This document shows, piece after piece, positions 51,587 to 61,224 of a DNA stretch of 64,000 nucleotides. The notes below the pieces were generated by a model. That model searched no databases. It saw nothing but the letters and a program-made list of their open reading frames with translations, and was not told the DNA's origin. Each line of letters begins with the position of its first letter. Within the stretch, counting starts at the first letter, position 1. The position numbers were made by a program, and so were the translations under genes. Origin of the DNA: Streptomyces qaidamensis (GTDB taxonomy: Bacteria; Actinomycetota; Actinomycetes; Streptomycetales; Streptomycetaceae); the NCBI RefSeq assembly GCF_001611795.1, contig NZ_CP015098.1, positions 3,906,001 to 3,970,000 on the forward strand, read 5' to 3'.

Positions 51587-52096
51587 ATGGCCACCTCCAC
51601 ACCACGCGGCACACTGTCGCTCGCCGCCACCCTGCTCACCGCCTCCGTCGCCCTCTACATGGCGCTCGTCGCGTTCGGGAACATCACCGACTTCGGGACC
51701 AACCAGCAGTTCGTCCGGCACGTGCTGGCCATGGACACCACGTTCAAGGACGAGGACCTGATGTGGCGGGCCGTCACGAGCCGGGGGCTGCAGGACGCCG
51801 CCTACGTCGCGATCATCGTCTGGGAGACCGTCGCCGCGCTGGTCCTCATATACGGGAGCTGGCTGTGGGCCAGACGCGAAGACCCGCGCGCCCGGCGGAT
51901 GTCCACGTACGGGCTGCTGATGGTGATGCTGCTGTTCGGGGCCGGGTTCATCGGCATCGGCGGCGAGTGGTTCTCGATGTGGCAGTCGGAGGACTGGAAC
52001 GGGCTGGACGCCGCGACGCGCGTCTTCCTGTTCAGCGGGGTCGTGCTGATCGTCAACCAGCTGCCGGCCCCGCGGGCTCAGACGCCCGCCTCCTGA
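51587..52096 (+). CDS. DUF2165 membrane protein
   Basis: A 169-aa protein with four membrane segments and the DUF2165 pattern: ALYMALVAFGNITDFGTNQQ, FVRHVLAMDTTF, and the closing GGEWFSMWQSEDWNGLDAAT. Small bacterial membrane protein of unknown role. An ATG three codons earlier is possible; GGGGAGA fits 51587 better. Confidence 0.9.
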   Translation: MATSTPRGTLSLAATLLTASVALYMALVAFGNITDFGTNQQFVRHVLAMDTTFKDEDLMWRAVTSRGLQDAAYVAIIVWETVAALVLIYGSWLWARREDPRARRMSTYGLLMVMLLFGAGFIGIGGEWFSMWQSEDWNGLDAATRVFLFSGVVLIVNQLPAPRAQTPAS

Positions 52097-52120
52097 GCGC
52101 TGCCCTCCTGAGCGCTGCCG

Positions 52121-52681
52121 CTACTTGACCACGGTCACGGTCGTGCCGACCGTGCCGAACGCCCACAGTGCCGTGCCGTCCGCCTTCCGCATCCTGACTC
52201 CGCCCGTCTTGGTGCCGGAGGCGGCGGGCGGCGGCGAGGCCCCGTCGACCGCGTTGGAGAAGGCGACGGACACCCCGTCCTTCGCGGCGAAGTACATGAT
52301 GTGCTCGATCTGGACGCCGTCCGAGCCGGTCGTGGCCGCGTTGCGCGACGACACGGTGTAGGTGCCCGGGTCGGGGCTGACCGAGCCCGGCCAGACGGTG
52401 AACGTGCGGCGGGTCGCCTCGCTCGCGTCGACCAGCCACACCCGCTTCTCGCCGAGGGAGTAGACGACGCGCCGGCCGGTGCCGGAGCCGTCGGGCACCC
52501 GCGCCGGGGCCGACGCCGTGGGGGTGGGCTGCGCCGAGGCCGTGCCGCTCGGCTTGGCCGACGTCGCGGTGGGGTGGGAGCCCCGGTCCGCCTGTACGCC
52601 CAGGACCGTCACCGCGGCTATCGCTCCCACGGTCAGCCCGGTCACCCAGGCCCACGAAGGAAGTCGGGCAGGCACCGGCAC
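52121..52681 (-). CDS. YkuD-like exported protein lacking catalytic Cys
   Basis: A 186-aa protein with an N-terminal membrane anchor (residues about 12-29), a Thr/Ser/Pro linker and a domain from about residue 68 that follows the L,D-transpeptidase pattern: RVVYSLGEKRVWLVD, GTYTVSSRN, and KTGGVRMRKADGTALWAFGT then VGTTVTVV at the C-terminus. In active enzymes the last block is SHGCIRM...; here the Ser-His-Gly-Cys is replaced by KTGG, so the protein should not catalyse 3-3 cross-links. It may bind cell wall. Confidence 0.7.
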   Translation of the reverse strand: MPVPARLPSWAWVTGLTVGAIAAVTVLGVQADRGSHPTATSAKPSGTASAQPTPTASAPARVPDGSGTGRRVVYSLGEKRVWLVDASEATRRTFTVWPGSVSPDPGTYTVSSRNAATTGSDGVQIEHIMYFAAKDGVSVAFSNAVDGASPPPAASGTKTGGVRMRKADGTALWAFGTVGTTVTVVK

Positions 52682-52700
52682 GCATCTCCTCAGTCACGGG

Positions 52701-52720
52701 ACCCCGCACCGAAACGGGGT
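52701..52720. terminator. Weak hairpin after GT2 gene
   Basis: ACCCCG and CGGGGT form a 6-bp stem with an 8-base loop about 40 bases past the glycosyltransferase stop on the minus strand. A short stem, so only a tentative terminator. Confidence 0.35.
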
Positions 52721-52760
52721 TCCGATCATCGTACTGCGCACGCGCAGCCCCTCGGCTCCC

Positions 52761-53762
52761 TCAGGGGGTGTGCCGGGCGGTCTTGCGGACCGGGACCGGG
52801 CCCGTGCCGGCGCCGCGGGCGGCGTAGCGCGGGGTGCGCACCGGGGCCGGGTAGGAGAGGTGCACCAGGCGGGTCTGCTCCTGGCGCATGTGCATGAGCG
52901 ATTCGAGGATGTAGCCCACGAGCAGCACGAGCGCGGCGATGGTCATGATCGCGGCGGCGAGGATCGCCGTGGGGACCCGCGGCACGGTGCCCGTCTCGAC
53001 GAAGTCGGCGATGACGGGGATGCCGAGGACGAGGGAGACCAGGGCGAGGACGCCCGCGATCACGGTGTGGACCAGCGAGGGGCGTTCGCGCCGCGCCAGG
53101 TCGAGGATGACCCGCAGGATGCGCCAGCCGTCCCGGTAGGTGCGCAGCTTGCTCTCGCCGCCGGCGGGCCGGACCCGGTAGTCCGTCAGGACCTCCGCGG
53201 TGGGCAGCCGCAGGTGCAGCGCGTGGATGGTCATCTCGGTCTCGGTCTCGAACTCGCGGGCGAGCGCCGGGAAGGACTTCACGAAGCGCCGCGAGAAGAC
53301 CCGGTAGCCGCTGAGCATGTCGGTCACGTCGTTGCCGAACAGGGACCGCACCGCCCCGGTGAGCACTTTGTTCCCGACGGCGTGCCCGGCCCGGTAGGCC
53401 CCGTCGACCGTCACCCGGCGGGCGCCGACGACCTGGTCGTACGGTCCCTCGAAGAGCAGGTCCACCAGGTCGCGGGCGCGGGAGGCGTCGTAGGTGTCGT
53501 CGCCGTCGATGATGAGCAGCGCGTCGGCGTCGACGTCGGCGAAGGCGCGGCGGATGACGTTGCCCTTGCCCTTGCGGGTCTCTTGCCGGACGATCGCCCC
53601 GGCCTCCCGGGCGACCTCGACGGTGCGGTCGGTGGAGGCGTTGTCGTACACGTAGACGACGGCCTCGGGGAGGGCCGCGCGCAGGTCGCGCACCACCTTG
53701 CCGACGGCCGCCTCCTCGTTGTGGCACGGCACGACACACGCGATCGTCGGTTCCACGACCAC
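52761..53762 (-). CDS. Family 2 glycosyltransferase (GtrB/DPMS-like)
   Basis: A 333-aa protein with a GT-A domain (IACVVPCHNEEAAVGKVVRD, the metal-binding LLIIDGDDTYD, and FETETEMTIHALHL) and two C-terminal membrane helices (about 235-258 and 268-290). It resembles enzymes that load a sugar onto polyprenyl phosphate on the cytoplasmic face. It is divergent from a GtrA flippase-like gene and a large membrane glycosyltransferase-like gene, together forming a lipid-linked sugar transfer module. Confidence 0.92.
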   Translation of the reverse strand: MVVEPTIACVVPCHNEEAAVGKVVRDLRAALPEAVVYVYDNASTDRTVEVAREAGAIVRQETRKGKGNVIRRAFADVDADALLIIDGDDTYDASRARDLVDLLFEGPYDQVVGARRVTVDGAYRAGHAVGNKVLTGAVRSLFGNDVTDMLSGYRVFSRRFVKSFPALAREFETETEMTIHALHLRLPTAEVLTDYRVRPAGGESKLRTYRDGWRILRVILDLARRERPSLVHTVIAGVLALVSLVLGIPVIADFVETGTVPRVPTAILAAAIMTIAALVLLVGYILESLMHMRQEQTRLVHLSYPAPVRTPRYAARGAGTGPVPVRKTARHTP

Positions 53763-53812
53763 TCCTCACTCGGCTCACCCGACCGGTTCCTCACACGGCC
53801 GACACCTCAACC

Positions 53813-53859
53813 GTCAGCACCTCGTACAGTCAGCACCTCACACATCAGCACCTCATACA
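53813..53859. repeat. Three tandem 15-16 bp direct repeats
   Basis: GTCAGCACCTCGTACA, GTCAGCACCTCACACA and TCAGCACCTCATACA follow one another at 53813, 53829 and 53845 in the divergent gap between the GT2 and GtrA genes. Regular direct repeats at promoter position suggest an operator array. Confidence 0.65.
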
Positions 53860-53925
53860 GTTGGACATAATGCGATATGAGCGCGCCTGACCGGATGGGT
53901 CACGCCGGGTCGTTAGGCTCGCCGT

Positions 53926-54396
53926 GTGCCGGTCCTCGACTCTGTGACGCTGCGTGCGCGTGACGCCATCAAGGGCATCTGGCGCGAGGCCGCCAAGTTC
54001 GGTGTCGTCGGGGCCCTGGCCTTCGTCGTCGACAACGGTGGCTACAACCTGCTCGTCTTCGGTCTGCCCGGCGGCGCGGCGGGCGGGGTGATGCGGACGG
54101 CTCCCGTACAGGCGTCCGTCATCGCGACGGCCGCCGCCGCGCTTTTCAGCTGGGTCGGAAACCGCTACTGGACCTACCGCGGCCGGCACCGCGACAAGGT
54201 GACCCACGAACTCGCGCTGTTCCTCGTGGCGAACGGGGTCGGGCTCGCCATCACCGCGGGCACGGTCTTCGCCTCCCGGCACCTGCTCGGACTGGACTCG
54301 GCGCTCAGCGACAACACCGCCCGCATCTTCGGCTGGATCCTCGCGACCCTGTTCCGCTTCTACGCCTACCGGCGCTACGTCTTCGTCGCATCCTGA
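53926..54396 (+). CDS. GtrA family membrane protein
   Basis: A 156-aa protein with four membrane helices and GtrA features (EAAKFGVVGALAFVVDNGGY, then FSWVGNRYWTYRGRHRDK and the closing FRFYAYRRYVFV). GtrA proteins are thought to help move polyprenyl-phosphate sugars across the membrane. TAGGCT lies seven bases before the GTG and no ribosome site is visible, so a leaderless transcript is likely. Confidence 0.92.
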   Translation: MPVLDSVTLRARDAIKGIWREAAKFGVVGALAFVVDNGGYNLLVFGLPGGAAGGVMRTAPVQASVIATAAAALFSWVGNRYWTYRGRHRDKVTHELALFLVANGVGLAITAGTVFASRHLLGLDSALSDNTARIFGWILATLFRFYAYRRYVFVAS

Positions 54397-54414
54397 GCCG
54401 CTAACATCCGGCAT

Positions 54415-55824
54415 ATGGGACAAAAGCCACTGGTGGCGCGTACGCAGCGCTGGGTCTGGGGTCTGGCCGCCATCGCCGCGCTCTGCTGCCTGGCCACGGT
54501 CCTCGTCTTCTCCCCCGGGTTCCTCAGTCCCGACAGCCTCGACCAGCTCCGGCAGGCCCAGGGCAAGGCCCCCCTGACCGACTGGCATCCGCCGGTGCTG
54601 AGCCTGGTGTGGCGGGCACTCATCGCCATGACCGGGTCGATCGCGTCGATGCTCGTCCTCCAGTCGGCCGTCCTCTGGGGGGCGCTGTGGGTGCTGGCCC
54701 GGTGCGTGTGGGAGCTGACCCGGAGCCGGGGCGGGTCACTCGCCGTGCTCGGCGTGGGCCTCGCGCCCTTCGTGCTGAACTTCGCCGGGGTGGTGTGGAA
54801 GGACGTGCACGCGGCGTTCGCGCTGCTCGCCGCCTGCGCGGTCGCCTTCACCGGGCTGCGGCTGCGGGACAGCGCGCCTCGCCCGGCCCTGCGCTGGGGC
54901 CTGCTCTGGCTGGGCGTGCTGTTCCTCGCCTACGCGATCCTGGTGCGCAAGAACGCCGTCGTGGCCGCGATCCCCGTCTTCGTCATGCTGGTCCTCGCCC
55001 TGTGGGGCAGGCCCGGACGCCGCACGTGGGTGACGTGCACGGCGGCCCTCGTGGCCGGGCTCGCCGTGCCCGCCGCCGCCATCTCCCTGTTCGCCGCGCC
55101 GCTCCAGACCAAACAGGGCGCCCAGATCATGCTCGACGACCTCGTGCACGTGCTGAGCGTTCAGGAGCTGCGGTCGGCCGATGTGCCGCCCGCCCTGCGG
55201 GACCGGCTCGTGGCCTCGGCACGGGAGTGCGAGCGGGTCGGCGCCCTCTCGGACGCCTACTGGGCCTGCTACCAGCGCCCGGCCGACGGGCTGCGCGGCG
55301 ACTCCGGCGCGATCACATCGCTGTGGCTGCGCGAGATGGGCGGGCATGTGCCGGGCTATCTCCAGTACCGCCTGCTGCTCTTCACGACCCTGCTGTTCGA
55401 GACCGACTACGCGTACAAGGCGGGGATCACCCGCAACGACCTGGGCGTCGAGGTGGCGCACCCCCGGCTGGAGGACGCGCTCGGCACATACGTCAAGGGC
55501 ATGATCGAGGACGTGCCCTGGCTGTTCCGCGGCTGGTTCTGGCTCACGGTCGCCCTCGTGCTCGCCATCCGGCCCGGCAAGGGCGTCTTCGCGATGCCGG
55601 TCCGGGCGCTGGGCATCAGCTCGGCGGCCTACATCCTCGGCTATCTGCCGATCATGCCCGCGACGGACTTCCGCTACGTCTACTGGCCCGCGCTCGCCTG
55701 CACCCTCGGCCTGCTGCTGCTCTGGCCGGGCCGCGGCAGGACCGCACCGCCTCCTGCGGCCCCCGGCGCCACGGCCGGCCGCACCCTGCCGGTGCATCAG
55801 CCGGCGGACGCCGGGGGGCAGTGA
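54415..55824 (+). CDS. Membrane glycosyltransferase-like protein (GT-C type)
   Basis: A 469-aa protein with about ten to eleven membrane segments. The first outer loop reads FSPGFLSPDSLDQLRQAQG then TDWHPPVLSLVWR, with an acidic site near the membrane as in GT-C enzymes that take sugar from polyprenyl phosphate. It follows GtrA by 18 bases and completes a GT2-GtrA-GT-C set, probably for wall glycopolymer or glycoprotein decoration. The stop is three bases from the convergent fbiC stop. Confidence 0.78.
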   Translation: MGQKPLVARTQRWVWGLAAIAALCCLATVLVFSPGFLSPDSLDQLRQAQGKAPLTDWHPPVLSLVWRALIAMTGSIASMLVLQSAVLWGALWVLARCVWELTRSRGGSLAVLGVGLAPFVLNFAGVVWKDVHAAFALLAACAVAFTGLRLRDSAPRPALRWGLLWLGVLFLAYAILVRKNAVVAAIPVFVMLVLALWGRPGRRTWVTCTAALVAGLAVPAAAISLFAAPLQTKQGAQIMLDDLVHVLSVQELRSADVPPALRDRLVASARECERVGALSDAYWACYQRPADGLRGDSGAITSLWLREMGGHVPGYLQYRLLLFTTLLFETDYAYKAGITRNDLGVEVAHPRLEDALGTYVKGMIEDVPWLFRGWFWLTVALVLAIRPGKGVFAMPVRALGISSAAYILGYLPIMPATDFRYVYWPALACTLGLLLLWPGRGRTAPPPAAPGATAGRTLPVHQPADAGGQ

Positions 55825-55827
55825 CCG

Positions 55828-58413
55828 TCAGTCCAACACCGGCAGCAGCTCCGGCAGATGCCCGTCCGACGCGGCCGCCGCCCGCTGCCGCTCCTCGGAG
55901 ACCTCCCCGTACAGGGTGGTGCGGGCCCTGGCCGGACGGCCCGCGGCGTCCGCCACCGCGATGAGGTCCTTCACCGACTTGTACGACCCGTACGACGAGC
56001 CCGCCATGCGGGAGATGGTCTCCTCCATCAGCGTCCCGCCGAGGTCGTTCGCGCCGGAGCGGAGCATCTCGGCCGCGCCCTCCGTGCCCAGCTTCACCCA
56101 GCTGGTCTGGATGTTGGGGATGTACGGGTGCAGCAGCAGCCGGGCCATGGCCGTGACCGCCCGGTTGTCGCGCATGGTCGGGCCCGGGCGGGCGATCCCC
56201 GCCAGGTAGACCGGCGCGTTGGTGTGCACGAACGGCAGCGTCACGAACTCGGTGAAGCCGCCCGTGCGCTGCTGGATGCCCGCGAGGGTGCGCAGGTGCC
56301 CGAGCCAGTGCCGGGGCTGGTCGACATGGCCGTACATCATCGTCGAGGAGGACCGGATGCCCAGCTCGTGGGCCGTCGTCACGACGTCGATCCAGTCGGC
56401 CGCGGGCAGCTTGCCCTTGGTGAGGATCCAGCGGACCTCGTCGTCGAGGATCTCGGCGGCCGTCCCGGGGATGGTGTCCAGGCCGGCCTCCCTGGCGGCG
56501 GTCAGCCACTCGCGGATCGACATGCCGGTGCGGGTCGCGCCGTTGACGACCTCCATCGGCGAGAAGGCGTGCACATGCATGCCCGGGACGCGTTCCTTCA
56601 CGGCCCGCGCGATGTCGAAGTACGCCGTGCCCGGCAGGTCCGGGTGGATGCCGCCCTGCATGCACACCTCCACCGCGCCCACCTCCCAGGCCTGCTGGGC
56701 CCGGTCGGCGACCTGGTCCAGGGAGAGGGTGTAGGCGTCGGCGTCCGTGCGGCGCTGGGCGAAGGCGCAGAAGCGGCAGCCGGTGTAGCAGACGTTGGTG
56801 AAGTTGATGTTCCGCGTGACGATGTAGGTGACGTCGTCGCCGACGGCCGACTTCCGTACGTCGTCGGCGACCCGGGCGAGCGCGTCCAGCGCCGGGCCGT
56901 CCGCGTGCAGCAGGGCCAGCGCCTCGTCGTCGGTGAGCCTCGTCGGGTCGTCGGCCGCCGTGCGCAGGGCCTGCCGTACGTCGGTGTCGATGCGCTCGGG
57001 TGCCATGCCCGGGGCGGCGGCCTCGCGCAGGGCGCCCCAGTCGCCGTACACCTCGTCGAAGTCGTCCCGGCGGTCGGAGCTGCGGCCGTCCGTGTCGATG
57101 GAGGTGTGCAGGTCGGTACGGCCCGACGCGACGAAGACCTCCTCCGGCTCCTGCCAGGGCAGGCCCTGCGGGAGGGCCTCGGGGCGCGCCAGGCCGGTCT
57201 CCGGGTCGGCCAGGGCGGCCACGTGCGGGCGCAGCCGCGGATCCAGCCACGGCTCGCCGCGGCGCACGAACTCCGGGTAGACGCAGAGGCGTTCGCGCAG
57301 CTCGAACCCGGCGGCCCGGGACTTCTCGGCGAGTTGCTCGATCTGCGGCCAGGGGCGCTCGGGGTTGACGTGGTCGATGGTGAGCGGGGAGACCCCGCCC
57401 CAGTCGTCGATGCCGGCGCCGATCAGCCGCTCGTACTCGTCGTCGACGAGGTTGGGCGGGGCCTGGATGTTGCCGCTCGGGCCCATGAGGAGCCGGGCCA
57501 CGGCGACCGTGGCGACCAGTTCGTCCAGTTCGGCGTCGGGCATGCCGCGCATCGCGGTGTCCGGCTTGGCCCGGAAGTTCTGGATGATCAGCTCTTGGAT
57601 GCCGTGGTAGGCCCGCGACACCTTCCGCAGCGCGAACAGCGACTCGGCGCGCTCCTCGTAGGTCTCGCCGATGCCTATCAGGACCCCGGAGGTGAAGGGC
57701 ACGGACGAACGCCCGGCGTCCTCCAGGACCCGCAGCCGGACGGCGGGCTCCTTGTCGGGAGAGCCGTGGTGGGGGCCGCCCGGCTCCGACCAGAGGCGGG
57801 TCGCGGTGGTCTCCAGCATCATGCCCATGCTGGGCGCGACGGGCTTGAGGCGCTGGAAGTCCGTCCAGCTCATGACGCCCGGGTTGAGGTGCGGGAGCAG
57901 GCCCGTCTCCTCCAGGATGCGGACGGAGATGGCACGGACGTAGGCGAGGGTGTCGTCGTAGCCGTGCGCGTCGAGCCACTCGCGCGCCTCCGGCCAGCGC
58001 TCCTCCGGCTTGTCGCCGAGGGTGATGAGGGCTTCCTTGCAGCCGAGGGCGGCGCCCTTGCGGGCGATGTCCAGCACTTCGTCCGGCGACATGAACATCC
58101 CGTGCCCGTCCCGGCGCAGCTTGCCGGGGACGGTGACGAACGTGCAGTAGTGGCACTTGTCGCGGCACAGCCGGGTCAGCGGGATGAAGACGGACTTGGA
58201 GTACGTGATGACGCCCGGCCGCCCGGCCGCCGCCAGGCCCGCGTCCCGCACCCGGGCGGCCGAGGCCGACAGATCCTCCAGCTGCTCACCCCGGGCCTGG
58301 AGCAGCACCGCCGCCTCGGCGACGTCGAGCGAGACGCCGTCCCTGGCCCGTTTCAGGGCGCGACGCATGGAGTTCTCGGTTGGTCCGGTTCCGGAGGTCG
58401 CGGAAGTCGTCAT
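55828..58413 (-). CDS. fbiC: FO synthase FbiC (bifunctional CofG/CofH)
   Basis: An 861-aa protein with two radical SAM domains. The first (CofG) has CRDKCHYC near residue 83; the second (CofH) has CYTGCRFC near residue 550. It makes 7,8-didemethyl-8-hydroxy-5-deazariboflavin from tyrosine and a ribitylated pyrimidine, the chromophore of coenzyme F420. Length matches actinobacterial FbiC. F420-using genes lie on the right (58649 and 61731). Confidence 0.97.
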   Translation of the reverse strand: MTTSATSGTGPTENSMRRALKRARDGVSLDVAEAAVLLQARGEQLEDLSASAARVRDAGLAAAGRPGVITYSKSVFIPLTRLCRDKCHYCTFVTVPGKLRRDGHGMFMSPDEVLDIARKGAALGCKEALITLGDKPEERWPEAREWLDAHGYDDTLAYVRAISVRILEETGLLPHLNPGVMSWTDFQRLKPVAPSMGMMLETTATRLWSEPGGPHHGSPDKEPAVRLRVLEDAGRSSVPFTSGVLIGIGETYEERAESLFALRKVSRAYHGIQELIIQNFRAKPDTAMRGMPDAELDELVATVAVARLLMGPSGNIQAPPNLVDDEYERLIGAGIDDWGGVSPLTIDHVNPERPWPQIEQLAEKSRAAGFELRERLCVYPEFVRRGEPWLDPRLRPHVAALADPETGLARPEALPQGLPWQEPEEVFVASGRTDLHTSIDTDGRSSDRRDDFDEVYGDWGALREAAAPGMAPERIDTDVRQALRTAADDPTRLTDDEALALLHADGPALDALARVADDVRKSAVGDDVTYIVTRNINFTNVCYTGCRFCAFAQRRTDADAYTLSLDQVADRAQQAWEVGAVEVCMQGGIHPDLPGTAYFDIARAVKERVPGMHVHAFSPMEVVNGATRTGMSIREWLTAAREAGLDTIPGTAAEILDDEVRWILTKGKLPAADWIDVVTTAHELGIRSSSTMMYGHVDQPRHWLGHLRTLAGIQQRTGGFTEFVTLPFVHTNAPVYLAGIARPGPTMRDNRAVTAMARLLLHPYIPNIQTSWVKLGTEGAAEMLRSGANDLGGTLMEETISRMAGSSYGSYKSVKDLIAVADAAGRPARARTTLYGEVSEERQRAAAASDGHLPELLPVLD

Positions 58414-58512
58414 CCTTCGAGCATACGAGTGCGCTGATCAGCCGAGCAGCGGCGCCTGCGTCTCCGAGCGTTCAGCTCGGACGTGCGGGTTCGTCGGCGG
58501 GTGCGGGTAGTA

Positions 58513-58600
58513 CGTGGTTTCTCGCGCAGTTCCCCGCGCCCCTGAGGGCGCGGGGCGCAGCCCGGCTTCAGGGGCGCGGGGAACTGCGCGATCGACCACG
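58513..58600. repeat. Long REP-like hairpin between fbiC and oxidoreductase genes
   Basis: Two perfect 24-bp arms (58522-58545 and 58568-58591), starting TCGCGCAGTTCCCCGCG, flank a 22-base GC-rich loop; an outer CGTGGT/ACCACG pair extends the stem. It is the complete form of the dispersed repeat seen at 23385 and 30380. It lies downstream of the F420 oxidoreductase gene and upstream of fbiC and should stop transcription between them. Confidence 0.88.
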
Positions 58601-58648
58601 ACGAATCCGCACCCGTCCGCACACCCCGCCCGGCGGACGAGCCGCCGA

Positions 58649-59497
58649 CTACGCCAACAACACCCCGTACTGGTCCAGCGTCTTCAGCACCTCCGCCTCC
58701 CCCGCCGGAGGCAGCTGCGCCACGACCTCCTCGATGCCGAGGTCGGCGTAGTGGGCGAGCTTGCCCGGGGTCGGGTGGACGGCGTAGGGGACGACCTGGA
58801 GGGCCTCGGGGTCACGGCCGGCGTCGGCCCAGGCGGCGCGCAGGACCGGCAGCGCCTCGCCGAGGCCACGGCCGCCGATCGGCAGCCAGCCGTCGGCGTA
58901 CTCGCTGATGTGGGAGAACAGCTTGGGCCCGGCGGCCCCGCCGACGAGCGTGCGCGGGCCCACGACCGGTCCGCGCGGCTTCTGCACGGGCTTCGGGTAC
59001 GCGTGACTGGCCCGGACGCCGCCGAACTCCCCCTCGTAGGCGACCGGTTCCGCCGACCACAGGGCGCGCATCAGCGCCATCCGGTCCCGGACCAGCTCGC
59101 GCCGGCTGCTCCACCGCACGCCGTGGTCGGCGGCCTCCTCGACGTTCCAGCCGAAGCCGAGCCCGAGCGTGAACCGGCCACCGGAGAGATGGTCGAGGGT
59201 CGCGACCTGCTTGGCCAGGTCGATCGGGTCGTGCTGGGCGACGAGCGTGATGCCCGTGCCGAGCCCGAGCCGCTCGGTGACGGCGGCGGCCTGGCCGAGG
59301 GCCACGAACGGGTCGAGGGTGCGGCCGTACTCGGGCGGCAGCTCACCGCCCGCCGGGTACGGCGTGGTCCGCTCCACGGGGATGTGGGTGTGCTCGGGCA
59401 GGTACAACCCGGCGAATCCGCGGTCCTCCAGCTCCCGGGCGAGCCGGGTCGGAGTGATCGTCTCGTCGGTGAGGAAGATCGTCACGGCGATGCGCAT
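58649..59497 (-). CDS. LLM-class F420-dependent oxidoreductase
   Basis: A 282-aa luciferase-like protein of the F420-dependent type: MRIAVTIFLTDETITPTRLA, FAGLYLPEHTHIP, SGGRFTLGLGFGWNVEEAAD and RALWSAEPVAYEGEFGGVRA. It uses F420 hydride on an unknown substrate. Its position beside fbiC fits cofactor use. Confidence 0.92.
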   Translation of the reverse strand: MRIAVTIFLTDETITPTRLARELEDRGFAGLYLPEHTHIPVERTTPYPAGGELPPEYGRTLDPFVALGQAAAVTERLGLGTGITLVAQHDPIDLAKQVATLDHLSGGRFTLGLGFGWNVEEAADHGVRWSSRRELVRDRMALMRALWSAEPVAYEGEFGGVRASHAYPKPVQKPRGPVVGPRTLVGGAAGPKLFSHISEYADGWLPIGGRGLGEALPVLRAAWADAGRDPEALQVVPYAVHPTPGKLAHYADLGIEEVVAQLPPAGEAEVLKTLDQYGVLLA

Positions 59498-59672
59498 GAC
59501 CTCTCTCTACCCGAGGGCGGCCCGACTGTCCATACCGACCGGTCGGACTATCCACTGTTCGTCGTCCGGTTCCCCTCCCTTGCGCGCACATTCACGACTC
59601 CATACAAGGGTTGCACGCACCACCCCCGCACCACCCACGCCACGTCACCGACGACACCTGGGGAGCAGCAGC

Positions 59673-61181
59673 ATGTGCGAGGACAACCACGGCGGGCCCG
59701 GCCGGCGCGCCCTGTTCGTGACGGGAGCGGCAGCCGCGCTTACTTTGGGAAGCGTGAGCTTCGCTGCAGCGGACGACGGGGACCGGGAGAGCAGGACCGT
59801 GCGCGGCACGCTGCCGCCCGGCTCCCCGGACTTCGTGTACGTGCCCGTCGAGGTCCCGGCCGGTGTCCGGGAGCTGAAGGTCGCCTACACCTACGACCGG
59901 CCGTCCGTCCCGGCCGGCACCCTGGGCAACGCCCTCGACATCGGCGTCTTCGACGACCGCGGCACCGAACTGGGCGGCCGGGGCTTCCGCGGCTGGTCGG
60001 GCGGGGCGCGTACGGAGTTCTTCCTCCGCGCGGACGACGCGACGCCCGGCTACCTTCCCGGCCCGGTGCGCGAGGGCACCTGGCACATCGCGCTCGGCCC
60101 GTACACGGTCGCCCCGCAGGGCCTGTCGTACGAGATCACGATCACGCTGACGTACGGGGCGGCGGGCGAGGCCGTGCAGCCGGTGTACCCGCCGGAGCGG
60201 GCCAGGGGGCGGGGGCGGGCCTGGTACCGGGGCGACTGCCATCTGCACTCCTGGCACTCCGACGGCCGCCGCACCCCCGCCGAGATCGGGGAACTGGCCC
60301 GGGCGGCGGGCCTGGACTTCATCAACTCCTCCGAGCACAACACGCACGCGGCGCACGCGCACTGGGCGGACGTGGCCGGGGACGACCTGCTCGTCATGCT
60401 GGGCGAGGAGGTCACCACCCGCAACGGGCACGTGGTCGCGCTCGGCACCGACCCGGGCACCTTCGTCGACTGGCGCTACCGGGCCCGTGACAACCGTTTC
60501 GGCCGGTTCGCCCGGCAGATCCGCCGCGCCGGCGGCCTGGTCGTACCGGCCCACCCGCACGCCACCTGCATCGGCTGCAACTGGAAGTTCGGCTTCGGCG
60601 AGGCGGACGCGGTGGAGGTGTGGAACGGCCCCTGCACACCCGACGACGAGGTGGCACTGGCCGACTGGGACAGCATGCTGGTGGCGTCCGTACGGGACGG
60701 GCGGGACTGGATCCCGGCCATGGGCAGCAGTGACGCGCACCGCTCCCCGGACGCGGTGGGCAGCCCCCAGACGGTCGTCCTCGCCGACGACCTGACCCGA
60801 GAGGCCATCCAGGAGGGCATCCGGGCGGGGCGCTCCTACGTCGCCGAGTCCGCGCGAGTCGCTTTGTCGTTGCGGGCGTCCGGCGGACGCGGCGAGCACG
60901 CGGGCATCGGCGAGCGGCTCACGGTCGGCCGCGACACCCCGGTCACCGTCCGCCTGGAGGTCACCGGCGCCCCGCGCTGCACGGTCCGCCTCGTCACCGA
61001 CCAGGGCGTCGTCCACACCGGCGCCCCGCTGCCGGTGGCCGGCTCGGGCGTGGTCGAGTGGCGCACGACGCCGTCGTACGCGGCGTACGTACGGGCCGAA
61101 CTGCGGCACGAGGCGGCGGCGGGACCGCTCCCCGGCCCGCTGGCGGCGTTCACCAACCCGATCTTTCTCGGACGTCAGTGA
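59673..61181 (+). CDS. Tat-exported PHP-domain phosphoesterase (CehA/McbA type)
   Basis: A 502-aa protein with a twin-arginine signal (GRRALFVTGAAAALTLG), a beta-rich N-terminal domain (about 45-180) and a PHP metallohydrolase domain with YRGDCHLHSWHSDGRRTP (about 187), SSEHNTHAAHAH, LGEEVTTRNGH, VPAHPHATCIGC and GSSDAHRSPD, the metal ligands in the usual order. Likely an exported phosphoesterase. The ATG has GGGGAG upstream. Confidence 0.9.
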   Translation: MCEDNHGGPGRRALFVTGAAAALTLGSVSFAAADDGDRESRTVRGTLPPGSPDFVYVPVEVPAGVRELKVAYTYDRPSVPAGTLGNALDIGVFDDRGTELGGRGFRGWSGGARTEFFLRADDATPGYLPGPVREGTWHIALGPYTVAPQGLSYEITITLTYGAAGEAVQPVYPPERARGRGRAWYRGDCHLHSWHSDGRRTPAEIGELARAAGLDFINSSEHNTHAAHAHWADVAGDDLLVMLGEEVTTRNGHVVALGTDPGTFVDWRYRARDNRFGRFARQIRRAGGLVVPAHPHATCIGCNWKFGFGEADAVEVWNGPCTPDDEVALADWDSMLVASVRDGRDWIPAMGSSDAHRSPDAVGSPQTVVLADDLTREAIQEGIRAGRSYVAESARVALSLRASGGRGEHAGIGERLTVGRDTPVTVRLEVTGAPRCTVRLVTDQGVVHTGAPLPVAGSGVVEWRTTPSYAAYVRAELRHEAAAGPLPGPLAAFTNPIFLGRQ

Positions 61182-61224
61182 GATCGAGTGTCGGACCCCC
61201 TTGTGTGGATCACGGCGTAGGAGT

